From positions 62,001 to 126,000 of the forward strand of contig DAIQOK010000002.1 in the NCBI GenBank assembly GCA_036787895.1: a DNA stretch of 64,000 nucleotides, read 5' to 3'. Every line of letters starts with the position of its first letter. The first letter of the stretch is position 1. The notes under the pieces were generated by a model. That model was not told the origin of the DNA and did not search any database. It saw nothing but the letters and a program-made list of their open reading frames with translations. This DNA comes from UBA7662 sp036787895 (lineage in GTDB: Bacteria > Bacteroidota > Bacteroidia > UBA7662). This document shows, one piece after another, positions 35,721 through 44,244 of the stretch. A program made the position numbers and the translations under genes.

Positions 35721-36917
35721 ATGCGTTACCTTCTTATTATACTTACCCTGACCTTCAGCTCCGCCAAAGCCCAGCTTTTTCAAAGCATTGGCAATTTGCC
35801 GGTCGGTGGCAACATCGTCGAACTGAACTTTATATCACCTACCCAAGGCTATGTGGCCGTAAACTATTATTGTCTGAAATCAACAGATGGTGGCTACCAA
35901 TGGACAACCATCAGCTCTGAACAATTTGGCGGCGCCTATACCTATACTGCCATGACCGTGGTCGACTCCAACCACATCTACCTGGGCAAAAACAGCGGTG
36001 GGCGTTTACGTTATACCAAAAATGGCAGCACCTGGAACGACATTCAAGTCGGCCTGAACAAAGCCATACGCGACATCACCTTTCTCGATACGCTTCAGGG
36101 ATATATGCTTCTTGGTGGAAATTCAGGCTCCGTTGATAGCGTTTTTATCATGAAAACCACCGACGGCGGCGATAACTGGACCAAACTAACCACATTACCG
36201 GAAAGAGGTTACGACCCGCAGCTGTTTTTCACAACGAGCAACCGCGGCATTGTATATTATCAGAATAAACTGTTTTACACCACCAATGGCGGACTGAACT
36301 GGCAAGCTGGTACGGGTATAGCCGATAATATCAATGCCGTAAGTATGCTGAATGACTCTTTGGGCATGCTGGCCGGCCGTTCAGCTTATCTCGCTTATAC
36401 GAGCAATGGCGGTGCCAGTTGGACAAGCATACCGCTTAACAGCAGCCGGCACATTTGGGACATCAAAGTGATTAGTCCATCAGAAGCTTATGCACTCTGT
36501 TTAGGTGGCAATACCAGCTACCTCTGGCACAGCAGCGATAGCGGTAAAAGCTGGGCCGAATTGGCCAACGGCGGCCCCACCATGCGGAGAATGGAATTTT
36601 TCGGAGCGAATGAAGCCTGGTTTTACGGCCTGAATAATGCCATTTACAAAGCACCTTTGGCATCATCGCTGGTAACTATGGCCGATTTTAAAGGCCAACT
36701 CTACCCCAATCCTTTCCAGTTTTCCTTGCTTCTGGAACTTGATGAGCCGGTCGATCAGCTTCAGCTGTTGGATATTCAAGGCAAGGAGCGCCTGACTCAA
36801 TCCAAACTACCAGCCGGCAGGCACGAACTCGATACCGAAAACTTGCCTCAAGGTTTATATTTTGTCCGAATACGATCAGGTTCGCGCTGGTTTGTACAGA
36901 AAATGGTGAAATACTAG
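35721..36917 (+). CDS. Secreted Ycf48/BNR-type beta-propeller protein with T9SS sorting tail
   Basis: The 398-residue protein has a signal peptide (RYLLIILTLTFSSAKAQ), then at least five propeller blades with the Ycf48-like signature: CLKSTDGGYQWTTI, MKTTDGGDNWTKL, FYTTNGGLNWQAG, AYTSNGGASWTSI and WHSSDSGKSWAEL. The last 75 residues form a Por-secretion-type C-terminal domain: FKGQLYPNPFQFSLLLEL, QLLDIQGKERLTQ, LPQGLYFVRIRSG and a final FVQKMVKY. It should be exported by the type IX system and attached to the surface. Ligand unknown. Confidence 0.88.
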   Translation: MRYLLIILTLTFSSAKAQLFQSIGNLPVGGNIVELNFISPTQGYVAVNYYCLKSTDGGYQWTTISSEQFGGAYTYTAMTVVDSNHIYLGKNSGGRLRYTKNGSTWNDIQVGLNKAIRDITFLDTLQGYMLLGGNSGSVDSVFIMKTTDGGDNWTKLTTLPERGYDPQLFFTTSNRGIVYYQNKLFYTTNGGLNWQAGTGIADNINAVSMLNDSLGMLAGRSAYLAYTSNGGASWTSIPLNSSRHIWDIKVISPSEAYALCLGGNTSYLWHSSDSGKSWAELANGGPTMRRMEFFGANEAWFYGLNNAIYKAPLASSLVTMADFKGQLYPNPFQFSLLLELDEPVDQLQLLDIQGKERLTQSKLPAGRHELDTENLPQGLYFVRIRSGSRWFVQKMVKY

Positions 36918-37155
36918 GAGGAGCCGGTGTCGGTTACCCCCTAAAATGGTTACATGCTGGCGCTGCCACAAAAAATTGAATTTCGTCATTAACGCCAAGT
37001 AATCGACAAAACAGGAGCTTATGATGCAAAAGATGACAGCCCTGTGACCTGGGACAGCCACATTTGTCATTTCGCTATCACATTTGTTTTAAAGCCGTAT
37101 TTCTGATAGGCATTTAAGTAGCTTGAAGTCATGATTTCACTTCAATCCTACTGCC

Positions 37156-39213
37156 ATGAAAACCTTTGTTTATCCCCTGATCGCGGCCTTACTGGTCGCC
37201 CCCGTGCTCCCGGCCATCGCCGATACCCTGCGCGTTACTTCTTCGGTTGATGCCGTCACCGTTTTTTTCAGTGGAGCCATGATTGAACGCCAGGCCATCG
37301 TCCAACTCAAAAAAGGCAAACAGGTCATTTGTTTTACCCATTTACCGCGCAGTTTAAAGCCTGAAACCGTTCAGATAGCTGGCTTAAAACAGGCCACCAT
37401 ACTCGTCGTAAAACACGCTGTTGAAACACCTGCCCAACAAGACGACCCTATCCGGCGCAAACAACTTGAAGCTGAAGAAAAGCAGCTCGTTCGACGCAAT
37501 GAGCAACTCAAGGCAGAAATTGCCATACTTCAACAGGAAGAACAAATACTGCTGAAAAATGCGCATATCGCCGGAGAAGGAGGTGTTAAGGTGACCGCTT
37601 TACGGGAAACCGCCGACTTCTACCGCCAACGACTCGGGGACATCCGAAAAATCATGTTTAACCTGAGCTACGACATTGAGCTCAACCAAGAAAAACTGAA
37701 AGCCATTTATCAAAACATGAACGCCTTGCGTGGCCCTGTTCCCACCGCCCAAAGTGTTGTTTACGTAACTCTGGAGGGTAAACGCGCCTATTCCGACACC
37801 CTTCAATTAAAATATTATGATGAAGCCGCCGGCTGGATCCCTGCCTATGATTTTAGGGTAGAGGATTTACGTCAGCCAATTCAAATCAGTTATCTCGCCG
37901 ATGTATTTCAATTTACCGGTGAGGAATGGAAACAGGTTAAGCTAACCTTATCGACTGCGAATCCGAGTTTGACTGGTGATAAGCCAATATTAAGACCGTG
38001 GTATTTCGGACTTGCTGAACAAAAAGTAGAAACCTTTGCTCAGCAAAGTAATGAACTGTCAGGCGTACAGGGTACAGTTCTAGATGCCAGCCGAAAGGAA
38101 GGCATTCCTTTTGCCAATGTAGTTCTTAAGCAAAATGATATACAAATTGCCGGCACCACATCGGATGTTGATGGAAAATTCAAATTTTCAGGTGTTCGTG
38201 CAGGGCGTTATAGCATATATGTAAGTTATGTTGGATATGCACCTAGTTTGCTCAGAGATGTAATTCTATCTCCGAACAAATCAACATTTATCGATATAAA
38301 AATGAATGCTGGAGTGGCATTGAAGGAAATTATTATCCAGGATTATAAAGTGCCTCTCATTTCCAGGGATGAAACTGCAACTGGAGGAACAGTAACCCGC
38401 GAAGAAATAGCGAGTCTGCCAACACGTGATGTTAATCATATTGCATCTTCCGCAGCTGGTGTATTTGAATCAGATAGTTACGACAGGGCATACCGACGAA
38501 AATTAGAGCTAAGGGGAAACCGGTCAACTTCTACTGAATATTTCATTGATGGAATAAAGGCTCGCAATGGTGGAAATACCTATTTCCAGGATCAATTCAT
38601 TCCCCGTTCCCCCGAGCTCCTGCAATATGCCATTGAAAACCGGCAAACCATACCCAGTGATGGCGAAAACCAGCGGGTACCGATCAAAGACGAAAAAGTT
38701 AAAACCCGTTTTGTACACCATGCTGTGCCCAAATTGAGCAATGATGTTTTTTTGGTGGCCGAAATTGCGCCCTGGGGTTATCTCAACTTGCTCGATGGCA
38801 CCGCTAATCTGTATTACCAAGGCACTTTTGTAGGTGCTACCGAAGTCCGCACCAAGGTAACCGGCGATACCTTGCGCCTGGCCATGGGTCGTGACCGCAA
38901 TGTGGTGATTGAGCGTAAACTCGCTCTCGATCAGGAAAGCCGGAAGTACATCGGTAACAGCATCCGACAGCAAGTAAAATGGGACATCATCGTCAGAAAC
39001 AATAAAGACTATGCTATTGAATTACAGCTCGACGAACAATTGCCAATCAGCAGGCACAAATCGGTGGAAGTAAGTCATGAGACACTGCCAAAAGCGATAG
39101 TCGAGGAACACAATGGACTGGTCCGCTGGCAACTAACCATTCCAGGCGGCGAAAAAACCACCTTAAATTTCAATTACCAGGTACGTTATCCAGCAGGCTT
39201 TGAAGGAAGATAG
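37156..39213 (+). CDS. DUF4139/MuiA-like protein with inserted carboxypeptidase-regulatory and TonB-plug-like segment
   Basis: The 685-residue exported protein has a signal peptide (KTFVYPLIAALLVAPVLPAIA). Residues 27-125 match the DUF4140 N-terminus (VDAVTVFFSGAMIERQA) and are followed by a coiled coil (about 90-140). DUF4139 begins near 205 (YDEAAGWIPAYDFRVEDL), with FTGEEWKQVKLTLSTANPSL. At about 305 it is interrupted by a carboxypeptidase-regulatory-like domain (GVQGTVLDASRKEGIPFANV, YSIYVSYVGYAP) and a plug-like stretch (TREEIASLPTRDVNHIASSA, then LELRGNRSTSTEYFIDGIKA). DUF4139 resumes near 495 (RSPELLQYAIENRQTIPSDG) and runs to the end (LVRWQLTIPGGEKTTLNFNY). The insert is AT-richer: 19/60 GC at 38281-38340 against 30/60 at 38761-38820. 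No TonB barrel follows. Function unknown. Confidence 0.82.
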   Translation: MKTFVYPLIAALLVAPVLPAIADTLRVTSSVDAVTVFFSGAMIERQAIVQLKKGKQVICFTHLPRSLKPETVQIAGLKQATILVVKHAVETPAQQDDPIRRKQLEAEEKQLVRRNEQLKAEIAILQQEEQILLKNAHIAGEGGVKVTALRETADFYRQRLGDIRKIMFNLSYDIELNQEKLKAIYQNMNALRGPVPTAQSVVYVTLEGKRAYSDTLQLKYYDEAAGWIPAYDFRVEDLRQPIQISYLADVFQFTGEEWKQVKLTLSTANPSLTGDKPILRPWYFGLAEQKVETFAQQSNELSGVQGTVLDASRKEGIPFANVVLKQNDIQIAGTTSDVDGKFKFSGVRAGRYSIYVSYVGYAPSLLRDVILSPNKSTFIDIKMNAGVALKEIIIQDYKVPLISRDETATGGTVTREEIASLPTRDVNHIASSAAGVFESDSYDRAYRRKLELRGNRSTSTEYFIDGIKARNGGNTYFQDQFIPRSPELLQYAIENRQTIPSDGENQRVPIKDEKVKTRFVHHAVPKLSNDVFLVAEIAPWGYLNLLDGTANLYYQGTFVGATEVRTKVTGDTLRLAMGRDRNVVIERKLALDQESRKYIGNSIRQQVKWDIIVRNNKDYAIELQLDEQLPISRHKSVEVSHETLPKAIVEEHNGLVRWQLTIPGGEKTTLNFNYQVRYPAGFEGR

Positions 39214-39251
39214 TTGTGAAGTGCTTTTCACTCTCGCTTCTTATTCAATGA

Positions 39252-39282
39252 AATGGCGAGATTCAAAGAGAATCTCGCCATT
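39252..39282. terminator. Perfect hairpin between convergent DUF4139 and tolC-like genes
   Basis: A 13-bp perfect stem AATGGCGAGATTC/GAATCTCGCCATT (39252-39264, 39270-39282) with a 5-nt loop. There is no T tract on the plus side, so terminator strength is uncertain. Its position between two convergent stops suggests transcription termination or 3'-end protection. Confidence 0.55.
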
Positions 39283-39303
39283 GCTGTGAAAGTGCAAGCA
39301 ACT

Positions 39304-40770
39304 TTATCTCAGACTGGCGTCCCGTGGACTTATTTTCACCTGTTTTTCAAAATCAAACAAAGTCAGTCGCCGCAGTGTATAATAGCTGTTCCAATAGGTT
39401 CGTAACATTTGAATATATGCCTGCCGGGCCTGGTCTTTCTCTTGTATACTCAGATTCAAATCGGTAATGCTTATTTTACCAATAACATATCTTTCTTTGG
39501 TGACCTCAAAACGTTTCTGTGCAATGGTATCTGCTTTGGCCGCAACCAGTAATTGATCTTTAAGCATATTGAAGCGCATGACCTGAAGCATTATTTCCTG
39601 CTCAAAATTGATTTCGTCCTGCTGCACATCTACTTCAATCAATTCGCGATTGGCTTCGGCCATACGTATGCGGCTTTTGTTTTGTCCCCAATTGATAAGC
39701 GGCACATTCACGGTTAAAGCCACCGTTTGCTGATCCTGCGGATTGGTATAGGCACTTCCCAACAGATTTCCGCGCTGGGTGAGACCAAAATTAGCCGAAA
39801 CACCCACTTGGAGCCCATTATCTCCCTTCATTCGAGCGAGCTGTTGTTCAGCTTCGAGTCGACGGCGCCGGAATTGTAAAACGGCTTGACGGTTATTGCG
39901 TGACTCATCCAGGGCTTTGGCAGGATTCACCTCAAAAAAACGGGCATTGTCGGGCACCAATAATTCAACTCTATGCTGATTGGGAATACCCAGAAATCGT
40001 TTTAGGTCCTGCTGCCTCAATTCCAGATCTAACGAAGTTTCGGCCAAGCGGTTACGCGCATTGAGCAACGACAACTCAATTTGCAGCAAATCATTTTCGG
40101 CAATTTTTCCCAAATCATACCTGCCCTTAGAGATTTTATAGAGGGTATCGGTATTGGCCAGATTAATTTCGGCCAGCAGATAGTTGTTTTCAGCCGACAA
40201 TAGCTCGAAAAATAGTCTGTTAGCCTGCAAAGCAATGTCCTCCATTTGCTCGGCGTAGGCCCGACGGGCTTCTTCAAAAACCAGGGGCTCAATTTTCCTT
40301 TGCCAGCGGAAATCGTTGTAAAAAATATTGGTTTGAAAATAACTGATAGATACGGGCGTGCTCAAAAAGGAAGTACTGGCATTGGCTCCAAAAAGGTCGA
40401 TGCGCTGCAGACTCGATAAAACTGAAAAACGACCTCCGGTGAGTGGCAGGTTTTGGTCGATACTCAAAGTTGCTGCGCTAGTTGCCAGCGAGCGGTCAAC
40501 AAAAGCATCGCTACCATCGGGCAGGGTAATGCGTTCGATGCTGCGGTTGATGTTGGGCAAAGTACCGTTCAAGTTGAGAGCCGGCAACAAACTTGCCCGG
40601 TAGTTTTGATACCGCCAATAATTGTTCTCGAAAGTATTTTTGGTTCGTGCATAAGCCGGTGACTTCATTTGCGCCATACCAATCACATCGGTCAGACTCA
40701 AACGTTCTACACTTTGAGCAAAACTCTGGCTCCAGCTGAACAGCAAAATTATACACAGCAACTTATTCAT
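39304..40770 (-). CDS. TolC family outer-membrane efflux protein
   Basis: The 488-residue protein has a signal peptide (NKLLCIILLFSWSQSFAQ), then two TolC repeats of long helices and short strands. Visible are LSLTDVIGMAQMKSPAYART at the beginning, ALQANRLFFELLSAENNYLLAEINL, YDLGKIAENDLLQIELSLLNARN, and in the second repeat ERYVIGKISITDLNLSIQEKDQAR. It forms the outer-membrane channel of the exporter whose periplasmic adaptor and inner-membrane permease precede it. Start 40770 overlaps the permease stop by 8 nt; the longer frame to 40827 is inside the permease gene. Confidence 0.9.
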   Translation of the reverse strand: MNKLLCIILLFSWSQSFAQSVERLSLTDVIGMAQMKSPAYARTKNTFENNYWRYQNYRASLLPALNLNGTLPNINRSIERITLPDGSDAFVDRSLATSAATLSIDQNLPLTGGRFSVLSSLQRIDLFGANASTSFLSTPVSISYFQTNIFYNDFRWQRKIEPLVFEEARRAYAEQMEDIALQANRLFFELLSAENNYLLAEINLANTDTLYKISKGRYDLGKIAENDLLQIELSLLNARNRLAETSLDLELRQQDLKRFLGIPNQHRVELLVPDNARFFEVNPAKALDESRNNRQAVLQFRRRRLEAEQQLARMKGDNGLQVGVSANFGLTQRGNLLGSAYTNPQDQQTVALTVNVPLINWGQNKSRIRMAEANRELIEVDVQQDEINFEQEIMLQVMRFNMLKDQLLVAAKADTIAQKRFEVTKERYVIGKISITDLNLSIQEKDQARQAYIQMLRTYWNSYYTLRRLTLFDFEKQVKISPRDASLR

Positions 40771-42127
40771 AACGCAACGATTCAATGGGGTTTTGGAGCG
40801 CAGCTTTTCGGGCCGGGGTAATACCAAAAATCAATCCAATAGCCGCAGAAACGCCGAAAGAAACGATTATTGATAAAGGCGAGATGATGGTTTTTATATC
40901 GGTGAACAGCTCAATACCATACGCCATACTCACCCCAAGCACCACCCCGATAAATCCGCCACTTAAGGAGATAAGCACGGCCTCAAACATAAACTGACTG
41001 ATGACATCCTGCCGTGTAGCACCCAAAGCGCGGCGGGTACCAATTTCCCGGGTTCGTTCCAGGACAGAGGCAAGCATAATATTCATAATGCCAATCCCGC
41101 CCACCAACAACGAAATACCGGCAATGGCCCCCAATACAATATTGAAAATGTCTTTGGTGCGTTGTTGCTGTTTCAGAAGCTGTTCAGGTATGGTAATTTC
41201 AAAATCAACCACCTCATTATGCCGGCGTTTGAGCATGCGTAAAATCACCTCGGTGGTGGCCGTTACAGCTTCGGATGCTTTCACCTGAACCACCAATCTA
41301 TCCAATTGATGGTAATTTTTTGGTGGTTTCTTTTTGCCATCCTCTTCATCTCCAAAAGATACGGAGCCACCATTAAAAAAGATGGTATTATCATCCCCTC
41401 CTCCACTCAACACAGAAGCGCGGTTAATGTACCTGCCCAGCACCGTTTTAATGGGCGCATAAATGTCCATATTGTAATCGCGTATACCAAGATTCTCGAT
41501 GGCTTTTTCCGAAACCAGCGTTTCCTGCAATATACCCACCACCTGTAGCCAATGGTTGCCAACTTTGATGTAATTACCCAAGGCTTCTTCGTTGGTAAAA
41601 AATTTCTTTCGGATGCTCGATCCGATGATACACACCCCCTGACCTTTGTACAGTTGTTCTTCTGTAAAATGACCTCCCTCTTTCAGCGCCAGGTTAGTGA
41701 TATCAAAATAGGTCGGTTCAACACCTACTATGCGAGAACTTCGACGTAAACCAGCCCGTATAACATCGGTTTCATAAATCAGTTCAGGGCTTACCTGTAA
41801 TACAGTAGGCACCAATCGGCGTATGCTTTCAGCATCTGCCATATCTAAGCCACGGCTGAACCGTTTTGGTTGTTCTGCTTTACCGCTTTTCTCTTCTAAT
41901 TCGCCCTCACTTTGCTCCAATACAGGCTTAATAACTATATTATTTACGCCCACCAAGCGGATTTGCTCAAGTATTTCCTGCTGTGCCCCATTGCCAATGG
42001 CCAGCATGGCAATGACTGCTGCCACCCCGAATATTATACCGAGTGCAGTCAGCGCCGAACGCATTTTGTTGGCAAGCAAGGCATCAGAGGCTATGCTCAA
42101 ATTGCTGAGTAAGCGTGCTTTGTTCAC
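40763..42127 (-). CDS. MacB/FtsX-type ABC transporter permease
   Basis: The 454-residue inner-membrane protein has one N-terminal transmembrane helix (MRSALTALGIIFGVAAVIAM), a large periplasmic MacB_PCD domain (about 40-300), and three C-terminal helices of the FtsX domain, starting NIVLGAIAGISLLVGGIGIM and ending ISFGVSAAIGLIFGITPARKAA. LERTREIGTRRALGATRQDV is the coupling segment. It is a permease without its own nucleotide-binding domain, and no ATPase gene lies in this operon. Start overlaps macA-like stop by 4 nt (ATGA). Export of a small molecule, peptide or lipoprotein is possible. Confidence 0.9.
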   Translation of the reverse strand: MNKARLLSNLSIASDALLANKMRSALTALGIIFGVAAVIAMLAIGNGAQQEILEQIRLVGVNNIVIKPVLEQSEGELEEKSGKAEQPKRFSRGLDMADAESIRRLVPTVLQVSPELIYETDVIRAGLRRSSRIVGVEPTYFDITNLALKEGGHFTEEQLYKGQGVCIIGSSIRKKFFTNEEALGNYIKVGNHWLQVVGILQETLVSEKAIENLGIRDYNMDIYAPIKTVLGRYINRASVLSGGGDDNTIFFNGGSVSFGDEEDGKKKPPKNYHQLDRLVVQVKASEAVTATTEVILRMLKRRHNEVVDFEITIPEQLLKQQQRTKDIFNIVLGAIAGISLLVGGIGIMNIMLASVLERTREIGTRRALGATRQDVISQFMFEAVLISLSGGFIGVVLGVSMAYGIELFTDIKTIISPLSIIVSFGVSAAIGLIFGITPARKAALQNPIESLRYE

Positions 42128-43413
42128 GGCTTGGCTTTGGCGAGCGACTGACTTGTTTTGGTATTCAACAGCACGATAGCCTTTTCTTTATAACCGGCCG
42201 GTTCACTCAACAAAACCTTGTCTCCTTCTTTGAGACCGGCAGTTACAATTACCTCATTTTCGTTGGCATCGCCCAAAGCCACTTGTATCTTTTCGATACT
42301 CATACCACTTTTCCGGTATACAAAGGTGATGCTGTCCTGATTAAACACTGCTTCCAGGGGCATAACCAAGGTGTCTCTGACAGTATTGGTGTAAATCCGG
42401 TTACTGGTGGTCATACCGGGTCGTACATTGGTATCGGTTTCCAATACTTCAATAACGACCTCGAAAACTTTGCTGTCGGTATTGCCCTTTTGCTCACCTA
42501 CATTGGCTACCTGTGTAACTTTTCCTTTCAATTTGAGGTCAGGAAAAGCATCCAGTCCGATGTTCACCATTTGGCTGGTGGCCAGTTTACGGATGTCGAC
42601 TTCGTTAACATAGGTTTTCGACAACATATAACGCAAATCTGGAAGTGTAGCTACAGCCGGATCCCAGGGAGAGATGGTGGAGCCCACCTTTTTCTTTTGT
42701 CCGCTCCATTCCCGCATATAAATAACCATACCTGCTTTGGGTGCTTTGATGGTAAACTCCCCGAATACCCGCTGGAGATTGTCCATTTTATTTTTAATCT
42801 GCTGCAAATTGGCACCGGCTTCGGCCATTTTTGCTTCTGCCTGCTGCTTTTTCACCAGGTAGTTTTCCCTGATTTGCACCATATCTCGTTGTGTTTTTTC
42901 CAGATCTAATTCGGCCTGACGAATGATAGCCGGCGGTTCAAATCGGGACTGTTCGAGCGTGAGTTGTTTTTGTTTTAAACTGAATTCCATATTCACAATT
43001 TCATCCCGTGCGGCACGGAGCGTGAGTGTAGTATCCAATTTAGCCTGGAGAAATTGGGATTCCGCCTTTTCCAGTTCAGCGCCGGTATCCTTGATTTTGC
43101 CGCTGATTTCTGTTTGATCGAGGGCTGCCACATATTCTCCCTCCTGAACCACGGTACCTTCGGCGATTAAATCCTGGATTTTAACCTGCCAGATGCCGAC
43201 CTGACGCAAACCTTCGGGACCATCGATATTCTCAGAGTTTTTAGCGATGAGCTCCCCGGAGCTTACGACCACCGCGCTAAAATCGGCGCGTTTCACCTCG
43301 GCTATGATTTCGACTGTAGCGGCTTCCTCACCCGACCAAGCCCAGCTGAATACAAGCAACAAACTGGCCAGTACTGCCAATAACCACCAACGATATTTTT
43401 TAACACTTTTCAT
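42124..43413 (-). CDS. MacA/HlyD-type periplasmic adaptor protein
   Basis: The 429-residue membrane-fusion protein has a single N-terminal anchor (WWLLAVLASLLLVFSWAW). A lipoyl half-motif follows, ending VVQEGEYVAALD, then a long coiled-coil hairpin (about 105-225, with KAESQFLQAKLDTTLTLRAARDE-like heptads), the second lipoyl half (FTIKAPKAGMVIYM), and beta-barrel and membrane-proximal domains (RPGMTTSNRIYTNTVRDTL, VALGDANENEVIVTAGLKEGD). It bridges the permease and TolC-type channel encoded directly downstream. Confidence 0.9.
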   Translation of the reverse strand: MKSVKKYRWWLLAVLASLLLVFSWAWSGEEAATVEIIAEVKRADFSAVVVSSGELIAKNSENIDGPEGLRQVGIWQVKIQDLIAEGTVVQEGEYVAALDQTEISGKIKDTGAELEKAESQFLQAKLDTTLTLRAARDEIVNMEFSLKQKQLTLEQSRFEPPAIIRQAELDLEKTQRDMVQIRENYLVKKQQAEAKMAEAGANLQQIKNKMDNLQRVFGEFTIKAPKAGMVIYMREWSGQKKKVGSTISPWDPAVATLPDLRYMLSKTYVNEVDIRKLATSQMVNIGLDAFPDLKLKGKVTQVANVGEQKGNTDSKVFEVVIEVLETDTNVRPGMTTSNRIYTNTVRDTLVMPLEAVFNQDSITFVYRKSGMSIEKIQVALGDANENEVIVTAGLKEGDKVLLSEPAGYKEKAIVLLNTKTSQSLAKAKP

Positions 43414-43429
43414 AGTTCAAAACCCTGAC

Positions 43430-43437
43430 CGAAAATA
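43430..43437 (-). promoter_or_regulatory. TAnnTTnG element of the macA-permease-tolC operon
   Basis: TATTTTCG on the minus strand ends 16 nt before the ATG at 43413. Confidence 0.5.
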
Positions 43438-43524
43438 AGTATAACAAAACGGCTAATACTTTTTTGATAGCGACTTTATTTAAATTTTAACTTTTTAAAA
43501 CAATGGCCTTTCAAACCATACAAT

Positions 43525-44241
43525 TTAATGCTTTGAAGAGCTGAAATAAAGTTCCTCCAACATGGCTGTTGCCCTGGGCGCTTTGAATCCGGGTAGATGT
43601 AATTGGTACAACAACACAATATCACGCAGGCTATTGCGATGAACCGACATATTTTCAATGTTGGTTTGTTCCAGCAACAATGCCAACTGATCGGCACTTT
43701 CTGGTCGGGCATAGGCCGAACGTTGGTCGCGTTGGGCTTCAAATCGTCCCTCACTTAAATTCAGCCAATTGCCCGACTCTCCACGCCTTTCCGGTTGAAA
43801 ACCCAACCAGGCCGATAATCCCAGCAACATTTGTAGTAAGGCGTAAATCGGCTGTGGATGAATATCCAGTCGCTGAATTTGGTGACTCAAATAATCAAAA
43901 AGTTCTTGTTGTCCTTCTTCCTCCCTAATTGCCCGACTCAGCATTTCAGCCGCAAACATGGCCACTACACTCCTCCCGGGATCACTAAGTAGCCCATGAA
44001 GTACGGGCTCCAGCCTCAATTCATTCAGCCGCTGGATGTCACCCTGACTTTTGTGATAAACTTCTGCATCCACCAAACACAAGGGTTGCAGCATGGCCAT
44101 TGTAATTTTTGCCTTTTGTTTACGCACGCCGTTAATCATATACGATTGCATGCCAAACTTGTCGGTATACATTAAGGCAATGACACTTGTCTCGCTGTAC
44201 TTTGTCGTGCGAAGCACAATGGCCTTCACCTTGTGCAACAT
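43525..44241 (-). CDS. recO: DNA repair protein RecO
   Basis: The 238-residue protein has the RecO OB-fold opening (KVKAIVLRTTKYSETSVIALMYTDKFG), then GVRKQKAKITMAMLQPLCLV, and a helical C-terminal domain with LDIHPQPIYALLQMLLGLSAWLGFQP. It mediates loading of RecA with RecR on SSB-coated DNA. The four-Cys zinc module of many other bacterial RecO proteins is absent, as is usual in Bacteroidota. It begins 3 nt after the porZ stop; porZ-recO form one unit. Confidence 0.88.
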   Translation of the reverse strand: MLHKVKAIVLRTTKYSETSVIALMYTDKFGMQSYMINGVRKQKAKITMAMLQPLCLVDAEVYHKSQGDIQRLNELRLEPVLHGLLSDPGRSVVAMFAAEMLSRAIREEEGQQELFDYLSHQIQRLDIHPQPIYALLQMLLGLSAWLGFQPERRGESGNWLNLSEGRFEAQRDQRSAYARPESADQLALLLEQTNIENMSVHRNSLRDIVLLYQLHLPGFKAPRATAMLEELYFSSSKH

Positions 44242-44244
44242 AAC

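Noticed and set aside
37108..37120. ATTTCTGATAGGC shared near 37108 and 58127, upstream of two genes
   Set aside because: A 13-base match is expected by chance several times in 64 kb, and the positions relative to the starts differ.
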